Of a DNA stretch of 64,000 nucleotides, positions 9,852 to 18,990 are shown one piece after another. This DNA is from Shimia sp. Alg240-R146 (lineage in GTDB: Bacteria; Pseudomonadota; Alphaproteobacteria; Rhodobacterales; Rhodobacteraceae). Each line of letters begins with the position of its first letter. Within the stretch, counting starts at the first letter, position 1. The position numbers were made by a program, and so were the translations under genes. The DNA is taken from NCBI RefSeq assembly GCF_947331465.1, contig NZ_CAMZOK010000002.1:310001-374000 (forward strand). The letters run 5' to 3'. The notes below the pieces were generated by a model. It was not told where the DNA came from. It was given only the letters and a program-made list of their open reading frames with translations, and did not search any database.

Positions 9852-11636
9852 TTACAGCGGCCAAAGCAGCGGGATCGCCGCGGAGGTCAGCAGACCAATC
9901 GACAGGTTCAGCGGAATACCGATCTTCATGAAATCGCTGAACCGATAGCCGCCCGGACCAAACACCAACATATTGGTTTGATAGCCGATCGGGGTGGCAA
10001 AGCTGGCCGAGGCGGCGATCATCACCGCAATCACCAGCGGCCGCGGGTCTATGCCAATGGCGGTCGCGAGGCCCACAGCAATCGGCGTGACCACCACGGC
10101 CACGGCGTTGTTGGACACCAGCTCGGTCAGCACCGAAGTCAGCAAATAGATCGCCCAGATCAGGAAGAACGGCGGCAAACCCTGCATAAACGGCGCAAGC
10201 CGGTCAACAATCATCGCCACGGCTCCAGAACTCTGCAATGCGGCACCTATGGCCAGCATCGAAAAAATCAGCGCAAGCAAGCGCCCGTCGATAAAGGAAA
10301 ACGCCTCGTCTGCGTCGATACAGCGGGTCAAAAGCACAACAGCCACCGCCAGCACCGAAAGAAGGAAAATCGGGGCGACGCCGAAGCCAGCCAGCACAAC
10401 AACGCCGGCCATCGCAGCGAGCGCAATCGGCGCATGGCCGCGGCGGTATTCACGCTCGGACGGGTGGGACACATCGACCATATCCATCTCGACGGACAGA
10501 CGCTGGATGTCTTCGGGCGCGCCTTCCAGCAACAGCGTATCGCCGACGCGCACCACCAACTGATCCAATTGCTGACCGATGTTCTGGTTTCGACGGTGCA
10601 CCGCGAGCGGATAAACCCCGAACCGGCGCCGCAATCGCAGCGCACCAAGCCGGCGGCCGACCATCTTACAGCCCGGCGTGATCAGCGCCTCAACCGTTGT
10701 GGTTTCCACCGCGCCAACCTGATCCAGCCTTTTCAGTGATTTATCACGCTGCAGGCTCAGCAACTCGGTCATGCGCGTGCGCAGCACAACCCGATCACCC
10801 ACCCGCAATTCAACGCCCTTGAGATTTCGGCGCAGCGATTCATCGCCGCGGATGACGTCAATCAATCGCACGCCCTCGCGCTTAAACAGCTGCACCCCCG
10901 CAACCTCGCGCCCGATCAGGTTGCTTTCCGGCGGGATCACCGCTTCGGTGAAGAATTTCATCTGGCTGCGGTTTGATCCGGACAGCATGTCCGCCATGCT
11001 GGCGCGCTCCGGCAGCAACCGGTCGGCAAACAGGTAAAGATACAACATGCCCCAGCCGACCACGATCAGGCCCAGCGGTGTGACCTCAAAAATGGTGAAC
11101 GGTTCCAACCCTTCGGCGCGGGCCACACCATCCACCAGCAAGTTGGTTGAGGTCCCGATCAACGTCAGCGTGCCTCCCATGACGGCCGCGTAACTCAGCG
11201 GGATCAGAAACTTTGAGGCAGGTTTGTCCAAGGTGCGCGCCAATTGCGTGAACACAGGGATCATCACGACCACAACAGGCGTGTTGGACACAAAGGCAGA
11301 GGCCACAATCACAAAGGCCAAAAGCATGATAATGGCCAGCTTCGGATTGGTGCGCGCCTGCTTGTCGGCCATATGGGTGAACGCACTCAGCGCGCCGGTG
11401 CGCACCAAGGCACCCATCACGATGAACATCGCCGCAATGGTCCAGGGTGCGGGGTTGGACAGCACCGACAAGGCCGCTTGGTACGGCAAGACACCCGTGA
11501 GCAGCAGAAACGCCACGCCTCCGATGGCCACCACCTCGGTCGGGAAGGTCTCCCGCAGAAACAGGAAAAACATCGTCGCGACGGTGCAGAGCGCCAAAAT
11601 GGCCTGCACGGTCTGTGATAGGTCAAAAAGCTGCAT
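9852..11636 (-). CDS. SLC13/DASS-type permease with two RCK_C (TrkA-C) domains
   Basis: A 594-residue inner-membrane carrier. Blocks of hydrophobic helices (about 1-200 and 395-594) flank a soluble insert (about 205-385) with two TrkA_C-like repeats (GREVAGVQLFKREGVRLI... and GRRLGALRLRRRFGVYPLAVHR). Family signatures are SNTPVVVVMIPVF, GTSTNLLVDG near the first half and SNNAVAVVVTPIA, ATPIGYQTNMLVFGPGGYRF near the end. Relatives carry sulfate or dicarboxylates with sodium; the substrate cannot be told here. A similar gene lies at 55476-57248. Its stop is seven bases from the convergent araC-type stop. Confidence 0.88.
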   Translation of the reverse strand: MQLFDLSQTVQAILALCTVATMFFLFLRETFPTEVVAIGGVAFLLLTGVLPYQAALSVLSNPAPWTIAAMFIVMGALVRTGALSAFTHMADKQARTNPKLAIIMLLAFVIVASAFVSNTPVVVVMIPVFTQLARTLDKPASKFLIPLSYAAVMGGTLTLIGTSTNLLVDGVARAEGLEPFTIFEVTPLGLIVVGWGMLYLYLFADRLLPERASMADMLSGSNRSQMKFFTEAVIPPESNLIGREVAGVQLFKREGVRLIDVIRGDESLRRNLKGVELRVGDRVVLRTRMTELLSLQRDKSLKRLDQVGAVETTTVEALITPGCKMVGRRLGALRLRRRFGVYPLAVHRRNQNIGQQLDQLVVRVGDTLLLEGAPEDIQRLSVEMDMVDVSHPSEREYRRGHAPIALAAMAGVVVLAGFGVAPIFLLSVLAVAVVLLTRCIDADEAFSFIDGRLLALIFSMLAIGAALQSSGAVAMIVDRLAPFMQGLPPFFLIWAIYLLTSVLTELVSNNAVAVVVTPIAVGLATAIGIDPRPLVIAVMIAASASFATPIGYQTNMLVFGPGGYRFSDFMKIGIPLNLSIGLLTSAAIPLLWPL

Positions 11637-11721
11637 CAGCGCTCCGGTGTCACAATCGGCCCAGATGTACCACGCAGCCCTTTTCGAGCAAGCAGTTTTG
11701 CACCTGCAGCGAGGTCGCTGA

Positions 11722-12597
11722 TCATTCGTCGCGCGGTTGCACCAGAAACATTCCCATCAGGATCAACCCCATCGCCATCCAAACCCAGAGCGAATAGCGT
11801 TCTCCCAACAACAGCATTGACCAGATCACACCGGATCCAGTGACCACATAGGCGACCTGCGCGGCAAAAACCGACCCCGCCCGTGTGACCAGCCAGACAT
11901 AGGCCGTGTAAACCGACACATGAATGATCGACGACAATACCAAGGCGTACTCAGGCGCTGCCCAATCGGTGCGCGGATCAATGAACTGGCCGGACGCCAC
12001 CGCCAACGGCAACGCCACAATGGCTCCCACAACCGAGGCCCCATACAGCACATGCCCTGCGCCAAGTCCGTGCATGCCCCATTTGCTGACAATATTGCCT
12101 TCAAACGCGTAGCACAGCGGGGCAATGACCGCGATTGGCAGCCACGCCAGCATGGCCGGATCGGGCAGGGCTTCCGGCTCTGACAGCACATACACACCGC
12201 ACAACCCAAGAACCAATCCGCCAAGCCGCAACCAGTTGAATCTGTCGACACCCAGCGCCAACGCCACTGGAAAGGCCAACATCGGCACAAGGGAAATCAC
12301 CAGTGACATGATGCCAGCAGGCAATTGCGCGGCGGCGCGATAAGAGAAACTGTTGGGCACCACAGTGCCAAGCGCAGCGATCAGCAGAAAGAACCACAAC
12401 AGGCGCGGGGGCAGCGCAATCGGCTTGCCTGTAACGACGCGCAGCACAAACATAAATACCGCGCCGATCGCCAACTGCCAGAATATCAATCCTAATGGCT
12501 GATACCCTTGCGAGACCGCGATTTTGGTCAGCGGTTGCGTCAATCCCCAGCCAGCGCCAATTGCCAGCAGGATGCCAAGCCACCGCAAACGGGTCAT
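11722..12597 (-). CDS. DMT superfamily (EamA) transporter
   Basis: 291 residues with ten predicted hydrophobic helices, in two EamA repeats. The second repeat starts near AMLAWLPIAVIAPLCYAFEG and ends LLLGERYSLWVWMAMGLILMGMFLV. It starts MTRLRWLGILLAIGAGWGLTQPL, typical of EamA proteins. Likely exports small metabolites; substrate unknown. ATG 12597 follows the stop of the upstream YmdB-type gene by one base (TGAAATG), indicating a two-gene operon. Confidence 0.88.
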   Translation of the reverse strand: MTRLRWLGILLAIGAGWGLTQPLTKIAVSQGYQPLGLIFWQLAIGAVFMFVLRVVTGKPIALPPRLLWFFLLIAALGTVVPNSFSYRAAAQLPAGIMSLVISLVPMLAFPVALALGVDRFNWLRLGGLVLGLCGVYVLSEPEALPDPAMLAWLPIAVIAPLCYAFEGNIVSKWGMHGLGAGHVLYGASVVGAIVALPLAVASGQFIDPRTDWAAPEYALVLSSIIHVSVYTAYVWLVTRAGSVFAAQVAYVVTGSGVIWSMLLLGERYSLWVWMAMGLILMGMFLVQPRDE

Positions 12598-12598
12598 T

Positions 12599-13417
12599 TC
12601 AGAGAGGTCCGGACTGGCTGAGACGGCCACCCTGACGCACCATCTCGATGCGCGTGGCCTGACCTGTGCGGTCATCGGTTTCCACATAAACGCCCGACAG
12701 CGTGGCCTCTTCCAGGGCGGGTGTGAACCGTGCCTTGGGCATTCCGGTCACAAACCGGCGCATGGGCTCGGTTTTTTCCATACCGATCACAGAATTATAA
12801 TCGCCGCACATGCCCGCATCCGCCTGAAATGCGGTGCCTTTGGGCAGGATTTGCGTGTCCGCCGTGGGGACGTGCGTATGGGTGCCGACCACAAGGCTGG
12901 CGCGGCCATCACAGAAATGACCCATGCCCATCTTCTCGGATGTGGCTTCACAATGCATGTCGATGATGGCGGCCTGCACCATGCCGCCGCGCGGATGGCT
13001 GCGCAGCACCTGATCCATGGCCGAGAAAGGATCGCCGTAGGGCTGTTTCATAAACACCTGACCCAGCGCCTGCGCCACCAGCACCTTGCGCCCGCCACGT
13101 GCTTCAAACACGCGATGGCCTTTTCCCGGCACATCGCCACGGCCAAGGTTCATCGGGCGGATGATGCGCGGCTCGCTCTGGATGAACTGCATCATGTCTT
13201 TCTGGTCAAAGGCGTGATCGCCCAGTGTGATGCAATCCGCGCCAGCCTCAAGAATGCCTTTGGCATGCGCGCCCGAAAGCCCCATGCCATTGGAGGCATT
13301 TTCGCCGTTCACCACGACAAAATCGAGTTTCCAGTCCTCGCGCAGCTTTGGCAGCCGTTCTGTCACAGCCGTCCGGCCCGCGCGGCCCATCACATCACCA
13401 AGAAAGAGTATTTTCAT
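12599..13417 (-). CDS. TIGR00282/YmdB family metallophosphoesterase
   Basis: 272 residues. The calcineurin-like metal site appears as MKILFLGDVMGRAGR, VVNGENASNGMGLS, ITLGDHAFDQKD and VVGTHTHVPTAD, the set that defines TIGR00282. The Bacillus relative YmdB is a 2',3'-cyclic AMP phosphodiesterase that affects motility and biofilm; the same activity here is an inference. First gene of a tightly packed pair with the DMT transporter. Confidence 0.92.
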   Translation of the reverse strand: MKILFLGDVMGRAGRTAVTERLPKLREDWKLDFVVVNGENASNGMGLSGAHAKGILEAGADCITLGDHAFDQKDMMQFIQSEPRIIRPMNLGRGDVPGKGHRVFEARGGRKVLVAQALGQVFMKQPYGDPFSAMDQVLRSHPRGGMVQAAIIDMHCEATSEKMGMGHFCDGRASLVVGTHTHVPTADTQILPKGTAFQADAGMCGDYNSVIGMEKTEPMRRFVTGMPKARFTPALEEATLSGVYVETDDRTGQATRIEMVRQGGRLSQSGPL

Positions 13418-13612
13418 AACGCAATGGCCTATCCCCGTTCGAGCGATAGCTCAAGCATAGATGGAGAGGGCGCGTGTTTTTGGCCAATGGAAGTCGCGCG
13501 GTAACCGACGGCAAGCGACCCATAGTCTCAAAGGCGTTGCCCAATCCGTTGTTCAGGCTAAGAGTTGCCTTATCTTAGTTTGTATTGCCGAGTATTTTTC
13601 AGGAGCTCCAAA

Positions 13613-13846
13613 ATGAAACAGTTTGTTCCCCTCGCCATTGTCGCAGCCCTCGCCGCCTGCAATGCTGAAGACAGCCAAGACGAAATGGTCGGCATGGCCA
13701 ATCCAGCGTCGGTCTACTGCGTCGAGCAAGGCGGCACATCCGAGATTGTCAAAGCGGCCGACGGCAGCGAATCCGGCGTCTGCGTGCTACCCGACGGCTC
13801 CGAGGTGGACGAGTGGGAGTATTTCCGCGCCAACAATCCAGAGTAA
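13613..13846 (+). CDS. DUF333 lipoprotein (first of two)
   Basis: A 77-residue lipoprotein with lipobox LAAC (Cys16). The mature part has the DUF333 core: ASVYCVEQGG ... GVCVLPDGSEVDEWEYFRAN, with two cysteines that probably pair. AGGAG (13601-13605) sets ATG 13613. The function of DUF333 proteins is unknown. A second, related lipoprotein gene follows 100 nt downstream. Confidence 0.85.
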   Translation: MKQFVPLAIVAALAACNAEDSQDEMVGMANPASVYCVEQGGTSEIVKAADGSESGVCVLPDGSEVDEWEYFRANNPE

Positions 13847-13947
13847 CCTTCACTTTCGCATCATGATTTTTGGTTCCGCCAGTCAAGACTGTTGCAGGTC
13901 CCTTTCTTTGGCGTATCGTAAGGGGATATTCTGATACAGGTGCCTTG

Positions 13948-14238
13948 ATGAAACCATTCTTCACGACTGCCCTTTTGGTTGGAACTTTGACGTTGTCGGC
14001 TTGCGCCGCGTCCAGCCCGTTTGATCCGGCCTTTGCCAATGACCCGGCTTATTCGGGAAACTATGCCGCCAAATACTGCACCAACCGTGGCCACAGTTAT
14101 GAGGCCCGCCAAAAAGAAGACGGCACGGTTTATGGCGTCTGCAAATTCAAAGGCGGCGGCGAAGAGGACGCCGTTGTCTATTTCCAAACAAACGCCACAG
14201 GCGGCTCGATTAAAACTCCAGAATCCGGCTCTCTGTGA
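13948..14238 (+). CDS. DUF333-like lipoprotein (second of two)
   Basis: A 96-residue lipoprotein with lipobox LSAC (Cys19). After a spacer (SSPFDPAFANDPAYSGNY) it repeats the DUF333 pattern: AAKYCTNRGHSYEARQKEDG TVYGVCKFKGGGEEDAVVYF. It aligns with the preceding lipoprotein over the Cys-x-Cys core, so the pair is a tandem duplication. The last 29 nt overlap the convergent cyclo-ligase gene. ATG 13948 was chosen because it gives the signal peptide. Confidence 0.8.
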   Translation: MKPFFTTALLVGTLTLSACAASSPFDPAFANDPAYSGNYAAKYCTNRGHSYEARQKEDGTVYGVCKFKGGGEEDAVVYFQTNATGGSIKTPESGSL

Positions 14239-14764
14239 CCATCATGTCCAGCGGCTGATCTGTTGGCTCGAGCGGCAAATCGTCGGCCTCTTGCGCGTCA
14301 AAGGCAAAGCCAATCGCCAATGTCCCCCGCCGCGCGCGCAGCCGCTCCAACGTGCGGTCATAAAACCCGCCGCCATAGCCCAACCGCCCGCCGTTGCGAT
14401 CAAACGCCACCAGTGGAACAATCACGATCTCAGGGTCAAAATAGTCATCCACCACAGGCACTTGCGCCCCAAACGGGCCGTCGCGCAGCGCACCTTCCGG
14501 TTCCCATCGGGAAAACTCCAGCGGCTGCGCTTCCCCCTGAATGACCGGCACGCCCACAGGACCGTGGGCGGCGGCCTCCGCCATTGCGGCCAATGGGATG
14601 ATCTCTGTGCGGATCGGCATATAGCCCGCCAATGGCACCCCGCGATAGCCTGCCAAAATCTCGCTCAGATGCGCCGATTGCCCGGGACCAGCGGCGTCAA
14701 AAGCTGCTTTGCGCCGCGCGAACGCGGCTTTGCGCGCCGCTGTCTTGATTGCTGTCAGGTCCAT
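14210..14764 (-). CDS. 5-formyltetrahydrofolate cyclo-ligase
   Basis: 184 residues. ATP-dependent conversion of 5-formyl-THF to 5,10-methenyl-THF. Family motifs: an N-terminal KAAFARRKAAF helix, LAGYMPIRTEIIP for folate/phosphate binding, VDDYFDPEIVIVPLVAFDRNG, and the ATP-binding RLGYGGGFYDRTLERLR. It is followed closely downstream by the convergent lipoprotein and preceded by mgtE on the same strand with a nine-base gap, suggesting cotranscription. Confidence 0.94.
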   Translation of the reverse strand: MDLTAIKTAARKAAFARRKAAFDAAGPGQSAHLSEILAGYRGVPLAGYMPIRTEIIPLAAMAEAAAHGPVGVPVIQGEAQPLEFSRWEPEGALRDGPFGAQVPVVDDYFDPEIVIVPLVAFDRNGGRLGYGGGFYDRTLERLRARRGTLAIGFAFDAQEADDLPLEPTDQPLDMMVTESRILEF

Positions 14765-14773
14765 TTTGCGCCT

Positions 14774-16168
14774 CTACAACAGGACATGGGCCGCCAACCC
14801 AAGGAATGCGAAAAACCCGATCACGTCAGTGATGGTGGTCACAAACGGCCCCGACGCCAGCGCCGGATCAATGCCGGCCCGGTCCAACGCCATCGGGATC
14901 AAAACACCGCCCAAAGCCGCCGCGATCTGCGTCACCACCATGGCCACGCCAATCACCACCGCCAACATCGGCACACCGAACCAGACCCCCGCCACCAGCG
15001 CCATGACAAAGCCAAACAGAAGGCCGTTCAAGGCCCCCACCGACAGTTCACGCCGTGCGACACGCAGCGCGTTTTGCGCGGTCAAATCCTTGGTTGCCAA
15101 TGCGCGCACCGTGACCGTCATGGTCTGCGTGCCCGCGTTGCCACCCATCGAGGCGACAATTGGCATCAACACCGCCAGCGCCACCATCTGATCGATGGTC
15201 TCCGCGAACATATCAATCACCAGCGAGGCCAGAATGGCCGTCAGCAGGTTCACAAACAGCCATGTCGCGCGGCCCTTGGCAGCCTCAAAAATCGTGTCCG
15301 ACAGGCTGGTTTCTTCGCTCACACCGGCCAGTCGCAGAATGTCTTCTTCGTGCTCTTCATCCAGCACCACCATGGCGTCATCAATGGTGATCATCCCGAT
15401 CAGCCGCTCATCCGCGTCCACCACGGGCGCAGAAATCAGGTGATACTGGTTGAACGCATAAGCTACGTCTTCTTCGTCCTGCGTGACAGGGATGGTTTGA
15501 AATTCCTCTTCCACGATCTGATGCAAGGCCACGCTGCGGTCCGACGACATCAGCTTGCCCAGGGTGACGTTGCCCACGGGCCGCATGCGCGGATCAACAA
15601 GGATCACGTGATAAAACTGCTCCGGCAGTTGCCGTGCGTTGCGCAGATGATCGATGGCCTGACCGACGGACCAGTCTTCTGGCACCCACACAGTCTCACG
15701 TTGCATCAAGCGACCAGCGGTGTTTTCCGGAAAACTCAGCGCCTGCTCAACGGCCACCCTGTCGGCGTCTTCAAGCTGGTCAAGAATGGCTTCCTGCTGC
15801 GGCTCGTCCAGATCCTCAACCAGATCGACGATGTCATCGCTTTCCAACTCGCGCACCGCGTCGGCCAAGACGTCAGGCGACAGGATCGCGAGGATTTCTT
15901 CGCGCAGACCTTCATCAAGTTCGGGCAGGATATCGCCGTCGAACTCTTCGCCATAAAGCTCCACCAGACGCCGCCGGTCATACGGGTTGATCTGCTCGAT
16001 GATGTCGGCGATGTCGGCAGGGTGGAGCGGCTCCAGCAGCGACAGCAGCGTGTCACGGTCTTTGGCGTCGAGCGAATAAAGGATGCCGGACACCAGCCGC
16101 CGGTCCAGCGTATAGGCGTCATCTTCGGTTTGCGGGTCCGGGGCGGTCTGATCATCAAGCTCTGTCAT
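14774..16168 (-). CDS. mgtE: Magnesium transporter MgtE
   Basis: 464 residues in the standard MgtE order: an acidic N domain (about 20-140, superhelical repeats rich in ADI/LxxLEP), two CBS domains (about 145-265), and a five-helix channel domain (about 290-464) with LAVLMPIVASMGGNAGTQTMTV, the conserved pore signature. Cytosolic domains sense Mg2+ and close the pore. Length and order are complete. First gene of a pair with the cyclo-ligase. Confidence 0.96.
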   Translation of the reverse strand: MTELDDQTAPDPQTEDDAYTLDRRLVSGILYSLDAKDRDTLLSLLEPLHPADIADIIEQINPYDRRRLVELYGEEFDGDILPELDEGLREEILAILSPDVLADAVRELESDDIVDLVEDLDEPQQEAILDQLEDADRVAVEQALSFPENTAGRLMQRETVWVPEDWSVGQAIDHLRNARQLPEQFYHVILVDPRMRPVGNVTLGKLMSSDRSVALHQIVEEEFQTIPVTQDEEDVAYAFNQYHLISAPVVDADERLIGMITIDDAMVVLDEEHEEDILRLAGVSEETSLSDTIFEAAKGRATWLFVNLLTAILASLVIDMFAETIDQMVALAVLMPIVASMGGNAGTQTMTVTVRALATKDLTAQNALRVARRELSVGALNGLLFGFVMALVAGVWFGVPMLAVVIGVAMVVTQIAAALGGVLIPMALDRAGIDPALASGPFVTTITDVIGFFAFLGLAAHVLL

Positions 16169-16317
16169 GACGCTCCCTTTTTTGGCACCCGCTGACCGGA
16201 CGTCGCCAGCTTAACGCGACAATAGGCCAATCGGTTGATACAGTTCAACGAAAGACGACGATTTACACGCCAAAAAAGCCGCGATAGGAGAGCGCGTTAC
16301 GCTGTTGGGAGACCACA

Positions 16318-17613
16318 ATGACTGCTGCCAAATTGCTTCTGGGCCAAACTCTCTCGTTTGAGGGCAACCCGTTTGAAACCGCCCCCGCAGAGGCCGCGCG
16401 CCATGAACGGCGTGGCGCGGTGCTGATCAAGGATGGCCGCATTGTCGCCGTGGGCACCTCTGATGCCCTGCGCGCTGCGCACCCACAAGCGGAGATCACC
16501 GACTATGGCGACGCTTTGCTGTGCGCAGGTTTTGTCGACGCGCATGTGCACTATCCGCAAACCGGCATCATCGCCAGCTGGGGCAAACGCCTGATTGATT
16601 GGCTCAACAGCTATACCTTTCCTGAGGAAATGCGCTTTGGGGATCGGGCATATGCCGATCAGATCGCGAACACCTATCTGGACCTGACCGCCAACCACGG
16701 CACCACCACCATGGTCAGCTATTGCACCATTCACCCCGAAAGCGTCGATGCGATTTTTACCGCCGCGCAGATGCGTGGCCAGCGCATCGTGGCCGGCAAA
16801 ACCTGTATGGATCGCAACGCGCCCGACGGGCTGCGCGACACCGCGCAATCTGCCTATGACGACAGCAAGGCCCTGATTGCCAAGTGGCACGGCGTGGATC
16901 GTCTGGATTATGCCATCACCCCGCGGTTTTCCCCAACTTCCACACCAGAACAACTCCGCGCGCTGGGCGATCTCTGGGCCGAACACCCCGATTGCCTGAT
17001 GCAAACCCATCTCAGCGAACAAACCGACGAAATCGAATGGGTGCAGGGCCTGTTCCCCGAAGCCCGCGATTATCTCGACACTTATGAGGCCTTTGGTTTG
17101 CTTGGCGAAAAAGGCCTCTACGGCCACGCCATTCATCTCGAACCCCGCGAACGCGCTCGCCTGCGCGAAATCGGCGCGGGGCTGATCCATTGCCCAACCT
17201 CCAACACTTTCATCGGCTCGGGTCTGTTTGAGATGCAATCGCTGATGGATGAGGGACAGCGCGTCGGCCTTGCCACTGACACCGGCGGCGGCTCATCGTT
17301 CTCGATGTTGCGCACCATGGCTGCGGCTTATGAAGTTGCGCAGCTGCGCCACACACCGCTTCACGCCGCGCAATTGATGTGGCTCGCCACCCAAGGTTCG
17401 GCACGCTCCCTGCATATGGAAGACAAGATCGGCAACCTTGCTGCAGGCATGGAAGCCGACATCGTTGTGCTGGATCTCAGCTCAACGCCTGACATTGCTC
17501 AGCGCAGTTCCCGTGCGAATGACATCTGGGAAGCGATTTTCCCAACCATCATGATGGGCGATGACCGCGCCATCAAAGCAACGTGGATAAACGGTCAGCC
17601 CGTCAAAGGCTGA
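16318..17613 (+). CDS. guaD: Guanine deaminase
   Basis: 431 residues of the amidohydrolase superfamily; deaminates guanine to xanthine. Zinc ligands are in FVDAHVHYPQTG (73-83), QTHLSEQTDEIEW and GHAIHLE, with the late aspartate in TDTGGGSSFSML. FVDAHVHYPQ(T/M) is diagnostic for the GuaD group. It would feed xanthine to the purine breakdown genes 11 kb downstream. Its stop TGA abuts the stop of the convergent NTF2-like gene (TGATCA). Confidence 0.94.
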   Translation: MTAAKLLLGQTLSFEGNPFETAPAEAARHERRGAVLIKDGRIVAVGTSDALRAAHPQAEITDYGDALLCAGFVDAHVHYPQTGIIASWGKRLIDWLNSYTFPEEMRFGDRAYADQIANTYLDLTANHGTTTMVSYCTIHPESVDAIFTAAQMRGQRIVAGKTCMDRNAPDGLRDTAQSAYDDSKALIAKWHGVDRLDYAITPRFSPTSTPEQLRALGDLWAEHPDCLMQTHLSEQTDEIEWVQGLFPEARDYLDTYEAFGLLGEKGLYGHAIHLEPRERARLREIGAGLIHCPTSNTFIGSGLFEMQSLMDEGQRVGLATDTGGGSSFSMLRTMAAAYEVAQLRHTPLHAAQLMWLATQGSARSLHMEDKIGNLAAGMEADIVVLDLSSTPDIAQRSSRANDIWEAIFPTIMMGDDRAIKATWINGQPVKG

Positions 17614-17994
17614 TCAGAACAACCCGTTGTTGTTGGCGGAATTTACAGGGATGGTTTGCAGCACATCCCAGTGCTCCACAACTTTGCCGTTGTCATCAAA
17701 GCGGAAGATGTCGATGCCGGCGTAGTCTTCGTCGCCAGGCCATTCCTGATGACAGTGCAGAACGACATGGTTGCCTTCGGCAATCGCGCGTTTGAAATGC
17801 ACGGTTTTGCCGGGAAACTCTGTGGCCATGCGCTCGAAATAGTCGATGAACGCCTCTTTGCCGTCGCCAACGTGCGGGTTGTGCTGAATATAAACGTCGC
17901 CCACGTAAGTCTCGATCGCCTCGCGCGGCTTACATTGATTGAACATCATGTCGTAAAACGCCATCGCGTTGGCTTTGTTCTCCGCAAGTCCCAT
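17614..17994 (-). CDS. SnoaL-like / NTF2-fold protein
   Basis: 126 residues matching SnoaL-type polyketide cyclase-like proteins: NKANAMAFYDMMFNQCKPREAIE, YIQHNPHVGDGKEAFIDYFERM, and FRFDDNGKVVEHWDVLQTIP. The conserved HNP and VVEHWDV are typical of this widespread NTF2-fold group. The enzymatic role is unknown. Good ribosome site GGAGG before ATG 17994. It lies 20 nt downstream of the Lrp-ligand-domain gene, likely cotranscribed. Confidence 0.82.
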   Translation of the reverse strand: MGLAENKANAMAFYDMMFNQCKPREAIETYVGDVYIQHNPHVGDGKEAFIDYFERMATEFPGKTVHFKRAIAEGNHVVLHCHQEWPGDEDYAGIDIFRFDDNGKVVEHWDVLQTIPVNSANNNGLF

Positions 17995-18015
17995 GACGCA
18001 CCTCCTGTTCCCTGT

Positions 18016-18255
18016 CTAAAACGCCTTAAACGTCAGCGTTGTCAGGGACCGTTCAATTCCCTCAATATCCAGCAGATGCTCATTGATGTATTTGCCCACA
18101 TCGGCGTCCTCAGGGATGTAGAGCTTCATCATCAAATCAAAATCGCCAGAGGTCGAATAAAGCTCCGAATGAATTTCCTTCAAGGCAATCTCTTCGGCCA
18201 CGCGATAGGTGGTGCCTGGCTTGCAGCGGATCTGGATGAATACACAGGTGGTCAT
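18016..18255 (-). CDS. Stand-alone Lrp/AsnC ligand-binding (RAM) domain protein
   Basis: Only 79 residues, equal to the C-terminal RAM domain of Lrp/AsnC regulators (VFIQIRCKPGTTYRVAEEIAL ... GDFDLMMKLYIPEDADVGKYI), with no DNA-binding helix-turn-helix. Such stand-alone domains form amino-acid-binding oligomers and might modulate full-length Lrp proteins; this is inference. The gene is complete and starts MTTCVFIQIRC, so it is not a broken regulator. Confidence 0.85.
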   Translation of the reverse strand: MTTCVFIQIRCKPGTTYRVAEEIALKEIHSELYSTSGDFDLMMKLYIPEDADVGKYINEHLLDIEGIERSLTTLTFKAF

Positions 18256-18402
18256 CGGGCGGCCTCTTTTCTGATTGGCGCTGGTTGATCGCGCTTAAGC
18301 TGGCACAAATGCCACCCGCTGCACAATCCGAAATACGCCCTCTTGGCCCGCGACATGGGCGCTCCTATAAGGGCGCGCACAAGACTTGCAAAGGACATCC
18401 CG

Positions 18403-18990
18403 ATGCGCACAGCCAGCGTCACCCGCGCCACTGCGGAAACCGATATCAACGTCGAGATCAACCTCGACGGCTCAGGCACATATGACAACCAAACCGGTGT
18501 GGGCTTTTTTGACCACATGCTGGACCAACTGTCGCGCCACTCGCTGATTGACATGACCGTGCGTGCCAAAGGTGACTATCACATCGACGACCACCACACC
18601 GTCGAGGACGTGGGCATCGCGCTGGGGCAGGCCCTGACGCAAGCGCTTGGCGACAAACGCGGCATCCGCCGTTATGCCGCCTGCCACCTGCCAATGGATG
18701 ACGCGCAGGTCCGTGCGGCGCTGGATCTGTCGGCGCGGCCATATCTGATCTGGAACGTCGAAATGCCGACCCAAAAGATCGGCACGTTTGACACCGAACT
18801 GGTGCGTGAATTCTTCCAAGGCTTTGCGACCCATGGCGGCATCACGCTGCACGTCGACCAAATCCACGGCTTCAACAGCCACCACATCGCCGAGGCCACG
18901 TTCAAAGCCGTGGCCCGCGCTCTGCGCGAGGCGGTCGAGGTGGACCCGCGCAAAGCGGATGCCGTGCCCTCGACCAAAGGCGCGCTTTAA
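18403..18990 (+). CDS. hisB: Imidazoleglycerol-phosphate dehydratase HisB
   Basis: 195 residues; dehydrates imidazole glycerol phosphate to imidazole acetol phosphate. Metal-binding His pairs are in [19 protein letters not shown] and [34 protein letters not shown] is also conserved. The single-domain form, without the phosphatase fused in enterobacteria, is normal in alphaproteobacteria. AAGGA (18391-18395) sets ATG 18403. The stop overlaps the stop of the convergent DUF2306 gene. Confidence 0.97.
   Translation: MRTASVTRATAETDINVEINLDGSGTYDNQTGVGFFDHMLDQLSRHSLIDMTVRAKGDYHIDDHHTVEDVGIALGQALTQALGDKRGIRRYAACHLPMDDAQVRAALDLSARPYLIWNVEMPTQKIGTFDTELVREFFQGFATHGGITLHVDQIHGFNSHHIAEATFKAVARALREAVEVDPRKADAVPSTKGAL

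Noticed and set aside
14021..16195. 724-codon open frame on the plus strand opposite mgtE and the cyclo-ligase gene
   Set aside because: It is antisense to two well-supported genes. Its translation is rich in His/Arg/Gln without any known motif, as expected for a mirror frame in GC-rich DNA.
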